DNA from: an uncultured Bacteroides sp.
Lineage (GTDB): Bacteria; Bacteroidota; Bacteroidia; Bacteroidales; Bacteroidaceae
NCBI RefSeq assembly: GCF_963675905.1
Contig: NZ_OY780936.1
Coordinates: 3,357,946-3,421,945 of the forward strand
DNA length: 64,000 nucleotides
Direction of reading: 5' to 3'
Shown: positions 1 to 8,744 of the stretch, piece by piece
How positions within the stretch are numbered: position 1 is the stretch's first letter
Layout of the letters: every line of letters starts with the position of its first letter
Program-made: the position numbers and the translations under genes
Notes under the pieces: generated by a model
What the model was told of the DNA's origin: nothing
The model's database searches: none
Seen by the model: the letters and a program-made list of their open reading frames with translations, nothing else

Positions 1-250
1 CTTCCCAACCGAAATCACTCAAACTATTATAAAGAAACTGCGAATCAGCATCAATACCGTCTGCTCCATATCTACATTGATATAATGAATCAACCGCAAT
101 TATACCTGATGAGCACAATGGTTGACAAGCAATTTCTCGATCGGACTTATTTATAAACGTTATATTCTCATGTCCCTTCTCTCCATTTGGACAAGCACAC
201 AGCAAAAAACATAATGCTACGAGTGTTATTACTATTCTAAACTTTTTCAT
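1..250 (-). CDS. Putative lipoprotein, second copy (3' end outside window)
   Basis: The reading frame starts at an ATG ending at 250 and runs off the left edge, giving 83 visible residues. It opens with MKKFRIVITLVALCFLLCAC, a lipoprotein signal peptide with the lipobox cysteine at residue 20. The next residues (GHENITFINKSDREI) match in layout the gene at 519-983 (CHDRIVFLNKTSSTL), so the two are probably paralogues. It starts 3 nt after the stop of a short hydrophobic frame (254-423) that looks like a displaced toxin tip, the same spacing style as the large Rhs protein and its lipoprotein. A role as an immunity-type lipoprotein is inference; no named family was recognised. Confidence 0.6.
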   Translation of the reverse strand, partial: MKKFRIVITLVALCFLLCACPNGEKGHENITFINKSDREIACQPLCSSGIIAVDSLYQCRYGADGIDADSQFLYNSLSDFGWE

Positions 251-253
251 ATA

Positions 254-423
254 TTATTTTATACGGTTATTATTGTAATATTCTCCGTTTGCAATTCCAA
301 CGCCTACTGAGCCTATGGAACCAAACATCCATGATATTGTAGCCCTACCGGGATAAAGACCGACAATGCTTCCTGATGACGGATTTATTAAGGTGGCTAA
401 AATCAGTGCACTATAAAAATATA
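254..423 (-). pseudogene. Orphan C-terminal fragment, possibly a displaced Rhs tip
   Basis: On the minus strand an open frame reads YFYSALILATLINPSSG..., ends NNNRIK and stops at 254-256. It has no convincing start codon; the only in-frame ATG lies well inside. The frame is hydrophobic and glycine-rich and does not resemble the tip of the large Rhs protein. It lies directly after a terminator and 3 nt before a lipoprotein start. That arrangement fits the orphan tip plus immunity modules found downstream of rhs genes. It could instead be non-coding sequence with a chance open frame. Confidence 0.35.
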
Positions 424-465
424 ACTTCCGTTGGCCACTTTCATTCAGACCAACGGAAGTTTTTC
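424..465 (-). terminator. Bidirectional hairpin terminator after the Rhs-lipoprotein pair
   Basis: Perfect 11-bp arms ACTTCCGTTGG (424-434) and CCAACGGAAGT (450-460) enclose a 15-nt loop. A T-run follows on the plus strand (461-464) and a T-rich stretch (TTATATTTTTAT) on the minus strand. It closes the transcript of the 519-983 lipoprotein, so the fragment and second lipoprotein beyond it would need their own promoter or readthrough. Confidence 0.7.
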
Positions 466-518
466 TATCTGTTCAGTTTTGGTTCTACCGAAACTCAAAC
501 TTGCTACAAAACAAGAAA

Positions 519-983
519 TTATGGAAATGGTGGATACATCTTCATATCTTTCATCTGTTCAGAAGGTGGATAAGAGATTTGCCAATTTAATTGCTGCAAA
601 TCATGCAAACTCAAATTGTAACGCTGAAGTACTAGGTTCTTATCAACAACATCAGCCCATGAATGATTTGCCAGTACATCTTCTTCAAAAATAAAAATAT
701 ATAATGTATCTTTCAATGTATTTTCATAACAATCTGAACGACCACTAAAAACATTAAACAATGCTGTGTTGTTTTTTTCATTTGGTAATGCTTTATACCA
801 ATCAGAATATGGATAGCCATTGTATCTGGAAAGAATGATACTCTCTTCCTTCTTTACATATAATGTACTACTTGTTTTATTCAAAAATACTATTCTATCA
901 TGACAATCCTTATCATCATTTCCACAACTACTTCCCATTAAGATAGGGATTAGCAACATAATTAATACAACTTTTGCTTTCAT
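519..983 (-). CDS. Putative lipoprotein, candidate partner of the Rhs protein
   Basis: The 154-residue protein has a lipoprotein signal peptide ending at the cysteine in GSSCGNDDKDC (about residue 20), so it should be anchored in the periplasm or outer membrane. The mature part begins HDRIVFLNKTSSTLYV and ends in a proline- and methionine-rich tail (MKDMKMYPPFP). The start lies 6 nt after the stop of the 2257-residue Rhs/YD protein, which implies co-transcription and probably translational coupling. Position and the paralogue at 1-250 suggest an immunity-like role toward the variable tip of the Rhs protein; this is inference. No catalytic motif is visible. Confidence 0.75.
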   Translation of the reverse strand: MKAKVVLIMLLIPILMGSSCGNDDKDCHDRIVFLNKTSSTLYVKKEESIILSRYNGYPYSDWYKALPNEKNNTALFNVFSGRSDCYENTLKDTLYIFIFEEDVLANHSWADVVDKNLVLQRYNLSLHDLQQLNWQISYPPSEQMKDMKMYPPFP

Positions 984-989
984 ATAGGT

Positions 990-3900
990 TTAGTGTTTAT
1001 TGTTAAAAATTATTGTATTTACTAATCCCGGAATTATAGGTAAAGGATTCAATACATTCATGGGAGCCATCACCCAGTCATACCAGGAAAATCCTAATTT
1101 GGCTTTTTTTAATGCTAATTGATTGTCCTTATGATTATAGGGAAGAGAACTATTATATCCGTTGATTTTGTTAATTGAAAAATCCCATCCTCTAAAATTT
1201 TCAATACGGTTATTGAAATATTCCAACGCTCTGACATTCGCATCTTGCTCTACCGGGTTTTGTCCATGTTTTCCCGAACTTAACGCACTTGGTATAGCAT
1301 ATTTTGACATGTAAAACCAACCCGAACTCTGGCTTTGCCGGTAATGCCCATATTCGTGTTGGAAAAGAGGTTTGTCTGGCCTAGCTTCAAGCCCTCTGAC
1401 ACCATTGATGTAACTTCCTAATGTAAATCCAGTTGTAGTACCTAATCCAAGTCCTTTCCAGTTCTCTGAATAAGATTCAACAGCTGTTGCTCCTCCATAG
1501 TATGTTACGCTCTTTACTCCATCAAACAAATTATGAAAATGACTTACTTGGTATCCTAAAAATGTTTGGGGTAACTCCCATGTGAAACGAGATAGGATTT
1601 GTTTAAAATTGCCTTTAAATAATCCGGCATCCAATTTCCATGCCATTTTAGTAGAATGCCAATTGTCTCCATTTGTCCATGCATTGATTCCTTGAGACCA
1701 AGATTTAACAAACGTATTTCTTAAAAAATCTTTTATTCCATTGAAAATCGTCCAGAATATTTCTCCATCCGGATCTGTATACTTCAAAGGATTATTCAAA
1801 CAATACGAATATCTGTTGAAGTTCTGACTTAAATCCGGCATCTGTACAAACGGGTCAGGACTCAGAAAACGCCCCAGAATAGGATCGTAGAGCCGTCCAT
1901 TCATATTGATTAAGTCAAACTCCGGTAAGTGCTCATGTCCTGTGTAGCCACGATGGAAAGCAAAAGTATTATTTGTTATAGTTTGCTTGCCCCAGGCATC
2001 ATAGGATGCTTTAAACACTTCAGTGCCATTACCGTCTATCAACTTAACAATGCTACCAAGATGATCTGCACAGGTATAATAAACCTTATCATCCAGACCG
2101 TCTTGTTTTACATAGATAGCGCCACCATCGAGATAGTATAACCGGGTTGTTACACCATTTTTGGTAATTTGCTCATAGTCTCCGGCAAATATAGAAGTTT
2201 TTACGGAAATATTATTCTGTTTAAGCACAGTTTTCCATCTTTCCTGGTCGGGTCCATAAGTGAAGTCCAGACGATATCCACTTCCGGCATCTGAAATAGA
2301 TTTTATCTTACCGAATTCATTGAATATAGTTGACTGCGTTGATTTGGAAATCAGGTTGCCGGTATTTTCTATTCCTACTACGGCATGAGGCTTAGATTCA
2401 AAATAAGTGTACGTTCCCACACCGGTTTTTGAAGAGATATTGCCATTGGTGGCATATCCCATCTGCATCACGTCGGTAGATCCTTCCTTAACAAAAGTAA
2501 GGCGATCGAGGTTATCATAAGTAAATGACTCAGTTTGGGCAAGCATTCCGGAGCGTGAAGTGAGGTTGCCGGTGGTGCCATCGAATATAAAATCCATATT
2601 ATGCAATACCCCGGAATCTTTCACTGTTTTCAAATTAGTGAGCAAGCCTTGCGAGTTATGCGTTTCTGTAGCAGTTAACGTTCCACCCAGGCGGGCAGTA
2701 GTAACCGTACCGCTGGATCCTGTCAGTTCCCATATAGATTGTGTATCTGACGATACTTTTTCCAAATTCCCACAGGCATCATATTGACGGTTAATAGCCA
2801 GATTACCCGGATATGTGACCCTACTTAGTTGCCCCAGAGCATTGTAGGTATAAGCAAATGCCAGCATACCCATTCCCGCTATCTGTCTATTCTCGGAAGC
2901 AATATGACCATAAATGTCATAAGTATATTCCTGATAATTATCTCTTGTCTGTTTCTTTACTAATTGAAGCAATTCATAACCCGATTTGCCATAGTTATAA
3001 ACGGTGACAGTGGTATCTACTATTAATGTATCTAGTCGTCCCAAGTCATCATATTTGTTAATGGTTACTTTTCCCCTACTGTCCTCCTGCCTCGTTATTC
3101 TTCCTGCAGCATCATAATCATAAGTAGTAGTACCGGTATTGGGGTCAGTCAATGTACGCTGAATTCCCGTGTCGTCATAAGTCATGGAGAAAACGGCCCC
3201 TTCTGTAATAACCGTTTTGGGCTTGCCAAGCGATGTATAGGCATAGGTTACTGTAGCTACCGGATCGGTTGCTGATTTCAAACCTCCCCACGCATCATAA
3301 ATTTGAGTGGAGGTTTGTCCGTTAGAGGTAGTAGCCACTGTACGATTGCCATAACTGTATGAGGTACTTTGTCCGGCACTGTTACTTTGAATACTTATTC
3401 GTCCGCGTCCATCATACACAAAATTATCAGTTGTAATAAGATTACCTGTTTGAGATTGTTTTTGTACAGTCTCTCCTTTGGCATTATAAGCCGTTGCTTT
3501 TTGAATACTCAATCCTTTTTCACCGATTGATTCAACTAAGACCTCACGCCCCTGGTTGTCATACCAGGTTTTTACCCAAGGTTGCCCTGTTCCCTGAACA
3601 AGGGTAAAATATCGCTTATCCAGTTTATTATTCCATCCGCTGCTGTAAACTTTCTTTCTTCCATCAGGTAAATATGTCAATGTGCGATTTCCCCAATAGT
3701 CATAAGCATGAATGGTTACCAACGAATATAATGGATTACTTTCATCCTTTTCTGTTAATAGATTTCCCCAATCATCATAAGTAAATGTGTTTACTAATGA
3801 TGCCGGCGATGTATAAGTTTTCGCGACAAAACGTTTTGTCGCGTCATAATCAGTATATTTAAATATGGGTTTTATGCCCTGACCGGAGGTTACAGATGTT

Positions 3901-6900
3901 AATACATTTCCATATTCATCATTAGTATAATTAGTTGTTAAAGGCCGGGATGAGTCATAATTTTCAATAACTTGTTCTTTACAACCATTATTTTCATATG
4001 TAATAGCTGTTTTTTTAGTAAAGATAGAAGCGTCATCCTGATGCTTTTGTATCTGTGTAATTAATTGAGGTTTATAGGAGTTTCCAACCCAGGCATAGTT
4101 TCCATATCGTATGGTTTTGTACATACTGCTCCCGTAATTAATTGTTTCTTCCTCCGGATAGCCGTAAGTTGCATTAACCTGATAACTAGTGATAACTGTA
4201 TTTCCATCTAAATCTTTATCTGTCTTGGAAGACGGATATGCAAAATAATTCTTTGAGCCTTTATCTACAACAGTCAATGTTACATTTGTTTCCGCAGTTG
4301 CTTCATCTACGATTGTTTTTGTATAGGTTTGAGCAGGAATGTAGAATAAAGTATTCCATGCCTTAACCCCGGATTCGGTCACCGTGCCAAGCGTAGTATT
4401 GGTAGCAGTTTGGGATGTCATACCTAATAGTCCTTTACCTTGTAGATGCACTTTTATTCCGCTGTATTGATAGCTAGTCGTTGCACTTCCGGTAGCTCCA
4501 ATGTTAGTTGTAACAGTTTTTACTGCATGAATAGGTAAAATGCAGTCTGCCATGGGATAAGTACTTCCGGAACCTTTGGTATAGATCCCTCCATTGACAA
4601 ACGATGCATAAGTAATGCTTGTGGTGCCACCGTAACTATCGGTAACAGAAGTTACTTTACCTCTATCGGCATTAAAGCCTGTATTTTGGTATAATCGCCA
4701 TATGGGATCATTATCAGCATTTGTGCTATTATAACAATTATATCCGTAGTTCATCAATTCAGGCTGTCCGTCGCCATTAAAATCGCCTAACATATAATGC
4801 GATGAAAGACCGTCTGCATCCCGGTTTGAAGTAGCCATACTCACCTGAGTAAGCACATTTCCGGTAGAACGCATCCAGTAAGTATAAGTTTTATTAAATT
4901 CTCCCCAGGTACTGCCTAAATCTGATTTCTTTGTGTACATTGCTTTGTTTATCACCACATCTGATTTACCGTCGAAATCAAAATCATATACAAGGCAGTC
5001 AAACCTATTATTATCTTTTTCTGTAAAATCTTGTTCGTAAATATCCAATGTACACGCCAGAGTTTTGGTAAAAGTTCCGTCTCCATTATTCAGAGCAAAA
5101 TACCAATTATTATCTCCTTTACTATTCATAAGAAAATCCAATAATCCGTCACCATCAAAATCGCCTGGCCGAATCATACTTACATTACCGATATTGGTTC
5201 CTGTTGTTTTTTTGCTATCCGAAAGAGTGGAACTTGATATTCCATTACCTTGATTCCAGAAAATACTATATCCGCCATCATAAAAGACCAAAACGTCAGT
5301 TAATCCATCACTATTGAAATCTGTAGCAAACATTTGTTCCGGTTTAGAAGGTAAGGTGAGGTCAAAAGAGGCACTATACAAAGTTTTACTTTGATCTAAT
5401 CCAAAGATGGAACAAGGATATTTATCAGAACTCTCTCCTTTTTCCATAAAAATAATATCACTTTTTCCGTCTTTATTAAAATCACCCGTAGTATAAGAAG
5501 GCATCTCGCTACTATATTTCAAATTATAATAGACTGCCTGGTTATTCAAAGTTCCACCAACAAATTTGTATTCAACTGTTTTAATTACGCCAGGAATAAT
5601 GGAAACATTTGGAATTAACAAATCATTAATGCCATCTCCATCAAAGTCAAGCACAGAACTTCCACCTTTTTCCTCTGTCCAATCTGACATTTGAAAGCTT
5701 GGGCCTAAAGAATAATTAGTACCATTAGTATATTGAACATTTCCATTAGTATCCAATGAAGCCCAATACACATAACCGTAGGTATCATTATTCCATGAAT
5801 TTGGTCCTGTTGGAATTTTAACAGGAGATATTCCCACTATATCCGTTAATCCATCCCCGTTTAAATCAGCCGGAATAAATTGTTGATCGGAAAATGCCAC
5901 TGATGGATAAGATGATGCCGGATTAATAGTAGGCTGAACTGTTGATTGTGATAAAGAAGGTAAAAACGACCAATTTAATTTTATAGGTTTCAAGGCTTCT
6001 CCAGCACCGTTCTTTATTGTAACATTTGTCAAACGTGAAAATTTAGTATAGGAACCGTCACTAGTAGCATCATATTGCAAATCATAACTACGAAAGATGT
6101 TACTTCCGGTTTTGCTTGTAATATTTTTCAAACGATAAATAATTGAGGCTTTCACATTTCCTTCTAACACATAAGACTGACCATTGTCTTCCCTGTTTTC
6201 ATAGTTAAAAGTAACAGTATTTTGCAGACTATTGGCTCTATTCTTGTTATTTCCGTAAGTTACAGTTGATAAATAAACGACATTATTTGTATTGTTGTAA
6301 CTATAATTTATATTGTTACCTAATGGATCTTCTGCATAGTCAATATACCAGGCATTAATCCTAGGGAACTCGTTGTAAATGTAACTTTGGCGAGCCGAAG
6401 AAGTAACACCATAATAATAAATCATTCCATTGGATGATTGAACTTCAAACCAGGTGTTAGCCATTGTTGTATTATAGGTTCCATGCACAATTACCTTTGT
6501 AAAAGGATCCGTTTCCGGAGAATAAACAGCTCCTTCCTGTCCAACTGTACCAGAAACATAAATCAAACGTTGTCCATCCAATAAATATGCTTCATCTGCC
6601 AAATGAGTCAGGCCTTTGGCTATATCATCATGGTAAATATCTTTCGGAGCCCGGGTAATTACAGAAGTACCAGATAAATTACATCCCCACCCGGCCATTC
6701 CATTCTCAGACAAACTATTATAGACTAAAGCTAATGATGGTTGCATACCACCTACTCCAAGCGGAACTTCAATAGGTATAGAGTAAGTTGCTCCACCTAC
6801 AGGAGACAAATTAAATGTACCTCCAGAAGAACCTACTGTTTCTGGTTCTGAACTGTAGTTGTTAGGAATATCAGGATAGTTAAAATCTTCAGGAGCATAA

Positions 6901-7763
6901 CCGCTAATATTGGTAGTAATAATACCTGTACCGGCAAAGGCTTCTGATACGATGTAATAAGTGCCCGGATCTAATGTTTTTTGTATAAATGAATGGAGAG
7001 AAGTCGTACATGCGCCATCGCCTGAATAATCATCATTAGAAGTAATAGTATTACCAGATGCATCTAATAAAAACATATATGTATCAATAAGCGAACCACA
7101 ATGAGATATGGTTACTTGCATTTTGCGGCTGAGTGTGAATTTATAGAAAACATCATTGGGGGTGCGTGCTGTATGTTGATTTGTAAAATTAGTAGTATTC
7201 TGTGTATTTGAATACTCAAAACTGTTATCATAAGTACCGGCAATAATTGGATCTTGCATACTATCTCCCGGCATATTTATAACTATACCAGATATCTGTG
7301 TCAAGATGATCCCATTTTGACTAAATCCTTCTGATACAACATAGTAAGTGCCCGCATCCAGTTCCTTCTTTAGATAAGAATGAAGACTTGAACTACATGC
7401 ACCAATACCTGAATAATCATCATTATAATCTATTAAAGTCCCAGAAGCATCCAATAAACTCACATATGTATCAGAAAGTGTTGATCCACAATGAGAGATA
7501 GTTACTTCCATCTTCTTATTCAAGGTAAATTTATAATATACATCATTTGGAGTGCGTTTTGTATAATTATTAGTAAAGTTGCTTGTGTTTTGCGAATTGG
7601 AATAACTAAAAGCAGAACTAAACGTACCAACAACAATCGGATTTGATTGGGTATTACCAGTCTGCCCATACGTATTCAAAGTACTGGAAGCAAATAATAG
7701 TAATACGCATATAATCGTTATAATATGTGTTTGCTTTCTAAGATTGGGTAGTTTTATACTCAT
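990..7763 (-). CDS. Exported Rhs/YD-repeat protein with SpvB, FG-GAP and metalloprotease-like tip
   Basis: A 2257-residue exported protein. A signal peptide (about 1-34) is followed by two tandem PPC-like beta domains (about 40-160 and 165-290), each with TPNDV(Y/F)YKFTL, ISHCGS and DDYSG motifs. An SpvB-type segment (GTFNLSPVGGATYSIPIEVP, about 310-380) comes next, then seven DxDxDG-type FG-GAP/VCBS motifs (about 630-1050). A long YD-repeat stretch (about 1330-1950) leads to the Rhs core (YYTCADHLGS; GRLYDPILGRFLSPDP; NPLKYTDPDGE). The roughly 240-residue tip carries HEYGH (nucleotides 1344-1358) followed by an EQDANVRA segment, which looks like a zinc metallopeptidase site. The layout resembles Tc-toxin B/C and Rhs shells that encapsulate a toxic tip. 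The tip activity and target are inferred. Confidence 0.9.
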   Translation of the reverse strand: MSIKLPNLRKQTHIITIICVLLLFASSTLNTYGQTGNTQSNPIVVGTFSSAFSYSNSQNTSNFTNNYTKRTPNDVYYKFTLNKKMEVTISHCGSTLSDTYVSLLDASGTLIDYNDDYSGIGACSSSLHSYLKKELDAGTYYVVSEGFSQNGIILTQISGIVINMPGDSMQDPIIAGTYDNSFEYSNTQNTTNFTNQHTARTPNDVFYKFTLSRKMQVTISHCGSLIDTYMFLLDASGNTITSNDDYSGDGACTTSLHSFIQKTLDPGTYYIVSEAFAGTGIITTNISGYAPEDFNYPDIPNNYSSEPETVGSSGGTFNLSPVGGATYSIPIEVPLGVGGMQPSLALVYNSLSENGMAGWGCNLSGTSVITRAPKDIYHDDIAKGLTHLADEAYLLDGQRLIYVSGTVGQEGAVYSPETDPFTKVIVHGTYNTTMANTWFEVQSSNGMIYYYGVTSSARQSYIYNEFPRINAWYIDYAEDPLGNNINYSYNNTNNVVYLSTVTYGNNKNRANSLQNTVTFNYENREDNGQSYVLEGNVKASIIYRLKNITSKTGSNIFRSYDLQYDATSDGSYTKFSRLTNVTIKNGAGEALKPIKLNWSFLPSLSQSTVQPTINPASSYPSVAFSDQQFIPADLNGDGLTDIVGISPVKIPTGPNSWNNDTYGYVYWASLDTNGNVQYTNGTNYSLGPSFQMSDWTEEKGGSSVLDFDGDGINDLLIPNVSIIPGVIKTVEYKFVGGTLNNQAVYYNLKYSSEMPSYTTGDFNKDGKSDIIFMEKGESSDKYPCSIFGLDQSKTLYSASFDLTLPSKPEQMFATDFNSDGLTDVLVFYDGGYSIFWNQGNGISSSTLSDSKKTTGTNIGNVSMIRPGDFDGDGLLDFLMNSKGDNNWYFALNNGDGTFTKTLACTLDIYEQDFTEKDNNRFDCLVYDFDFDGKSDVVINKAMYTKKSDLGSTWGEFNKTYTYWMRSTGNVLTQVSMATSNRDADGLSSHYMLGDFNGDGQPELMNYGYNCYNSTNADNDPIWRLYQNTGFNADRGKVTSVTDSYGGTTSITYASFVNGGIYTKGSGSTYPMADCILPIHAVKTVTTNIGATGSATTSYQYSGIKVHLQGKGLLGMTSQTATNTTLGTVTESGVKAWNTLFYIPAQTYTKTIVDEATAETNVTLTVVDKGSKNYFAYPSSKTDKDLDGNTVITSYQVNATYGYPEEETINYGSSMYKTIRYGNYAWVGNSYKPQLITQIQKHQDDASIFTKKTAITYENNGCKEQVIENYDSSRPLTTNYTNDEYGNVLTSVTSGQGIKPIFKYTDYDATKRFVAKTYTSPASLVNTFTYDDWGNLLTEKDESNPLYSLVTIHAYDYWGNRTLTYLPDGRKKVYSSGWNNKLDKRYFTLVQGTGQPWVKTWYDNQGREVLVESIGEKGLSIQKATAYNAKGETVQKQSQTGNLITTDNFVYDGRGRISIQSNSAGQSTSYSYGNRTVATTSNGQTSTQIYDAWGGLKSATDPVATVTYAYTSLGKPKTVITEGAVFSMTYDDTGIQRTLTDPNTGTTTYDYDAAGRITRQEDSRGKVTINKYDDLGRLDTLIVDTTVTVYNYGKSGYELLQLVKKQTRDNYQEYTYDIYGHIASENRQIAGMGMLAFAYTYNALGQLSRVTYPGNLAINRQYDACGNLEKVSSDTQSIWELTGSSGTVTTARLGGTLTATETHNSQGLLTNLKTVKDSGVLHNMDFIFDGTTGNLTSRSGMLAQTESFTYDNLDRLTFVKEGSTDVMQMGYATNGNISSKTGVGTYTYFESKPHAVVGIENTGNLISKSTQSTIFNEFGKIKSISDAGSGYRLDFTYGPDQERWKTVLKQNNISVKTSIFAGDYEQITKNGVTTRLYYLDGGAIYVKQDGLDDKVYYTCADHLGSIVKLIDGNGTEVFKASYDAWGKQTITNNTFAFHRGYTGHEHLPEFDLINMNGRLYDPILGRFLSPDPFVQMPDLSQNFNRYSYCLNNPLKYTDPDGEIFWTIFNGIKDFLRNTFVKSWSQGINAWTNGDNWHSTKMAWKLDAGLFKGNFKQILSRFTWELPQTFLGYQVSHFHNLFDGVKSVTYYGGATAVESYSENWKGLGLGTTTGFTLGSYINGVRGLEARPDKPLFQHEYGHYRQSQSSGWFYMSKYAIPSALSSGKHGQNPVEQDANVRALEYFNNRIENFRGWDFSINKINGYNSSLPYNHKDNQLALKKAKLGFSWYDWVMAPMNVLNPLPIIPGLVNTIIFNNKH

Positions 7764-7783
7764 ACTCTTTTTGCTTTTTTGTT

Positions 7784-8221
7784 TTACTTTTTAATTATTT
7801 TCCATGTTGATTCAATTTCCTTCATTTGTATCTTTAAGAGATATACTCCATCTACATTTTTGCTTAAATCAAATTCAATCTTTTTTTCAGAATTTATTTC
7901 CTCTTTTTTCAAGAGCTGACCAGTCATATCATATAAGTAAAGTTTTCCAGATACTTTATCAGAATCAGAAATATTAATAATTTCTACAGAAAGCAGACCA
8001 TCTGTAGGATTTGGGTATATTTTAACAACTTGCTTACCCAGCTCTTCTTTAAAATACTCTGAATTATTACTTTCACCCTGTACTGACTTAGTTAGTACAA
8101 CTGTTCTCTCTGTGCGGTTTCCTGCATTGTCATAGGCATACACTACGCTGTTTTGCGCCTTAGCTTCGATTGCGAAAGCAACAATAAATAAGCATGCCAA
8201 AAAAAAATGTTTCTTTGTCAT
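7784..8221 (-). CDS. Small secreted protein with a YD motif and type IX-like sorting domain
   Basis: Starting at MTKKHFFLACLF (ATG ending at 8221) gives 145 residues with a good signal peptide ending AKAQ. The frame continues upstream, but the added residues are charged and unlike a signal peptide. Mature residues begin with a single YD-like motif (VYAYDNAGNRTERTV). The rest matches the type A sorting-domain pattern of the type IX secretion system: KIYPNPTDGLLSVEI, then LYLYDMTGQLL, then GVYLLKI and a basic C-terminus. It lies 20 nt upstream of the Rhs gene on the same strand, so it is probably the first gene of the same transcript. Whether a functional type IX system exists here cannot be told from the window. 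Confidence 0.75.
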   Translation of the reverse strand: MTKKHFFLACLFIVAFAIEAKAQNSVVYAYDNAGNRTERTVVLTKSVQGESNNSEYFKEELGKQVVKIYPNPTDGLLSVEIINISDSDKVSGKLYLYDMTGQLLKKEEINSEKKIEFDLSKNVDGVYLLKIQMKEIESTWKIIKK

Positions 8222-8744
8222 AATTTTAATTCTTTTAATTCTTACTATAATAGCTCTAAAAACAATATCCATGAAAGCCTTACAGTTTTCACAAAAGTTC
8301 ATTATAACTATTCCATAAAACAAGCAGGATAGAAGGCAAAATTAGAAAATAATAAATATAAATTATTATTACAGAGGTAACAAAATAAAACTTTTAGATA
8401 TCTAATTATCAGGATAATATAAGTTTTAGGAATTCCTAAGAGGTAACAATTGGGATTTTAAGTAGTCAATTTATAAAGAGTCAGATATTGTAATAATATA
8501 AAAATGAATCTAAATTTTTGCTTCTCTATATTTTTGCTATTTGAAATTATGCATTCTATATTTGAATGCATAAAAGAAAGATGATTCTTAGCCATCTAAG
8601 GGCTAACTAATTAGGTGTGTTTTATGAATAGTGGCGGGATGTTTTTATTCTCTTGTACAAAAGAATGCAATCTTCTGTACAAAAGAATTAATTGTTCTGT
8701 ACAAAACAAATCATTCTTTTGTACAAGATATTTTGAACATTACG
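8222..8744. other. Intergenic region between the Rhs operon and pdxB
   Basis: There is no convincing gene. The region holds the 5' side of the Rhs operon and the 3' side of pdxB, both minus-strand. A weak minus-strand promoter candidate lies at 8292-8299 (AACTTTTG, one mismatch to TAnnTTTG) with CTTG 21 nt further upstream at 8321-8324. The pdxB-proximal part holds the four-unit 22-bp repeat array described separately. The remainder is plain AT-rich DNA. Confidence 0.5.
8654..8741. repeat. Four-unit 22-bp periodic array (TGTACAAAA type)
   Basis: TGTACAAAA or TGTACAAGA recurs at 8654, 8676, 8698 and 8720, exactly 22 bp apart, while the second half of each unit varies. A perfect 17-bp inverted repeat (TCTTGTACAAAAGAATG at 8651-8667, and its complement at 8712-8728) spans the array. 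The array lies just past the pdxB stop and could fold as a long hairpin in the pdxB transcript. Confidence 0.8.

Noticed and set aside
376-694. Two short plus-strand open frames opposite the lipoprotein gene
   Set aside because: They span a terminator hairpin and the antisense of a signal-peptide lipoprotein gene; no coding signal of their own.
8654-8741. CRISPR-like reading of the 22-bp arrays
   Set aside because: Repeat words are only 7-12 bp, there are no 30-40 bp spacers, the period is exactly 22 bp in all arrays, and no cas gene is in the window.
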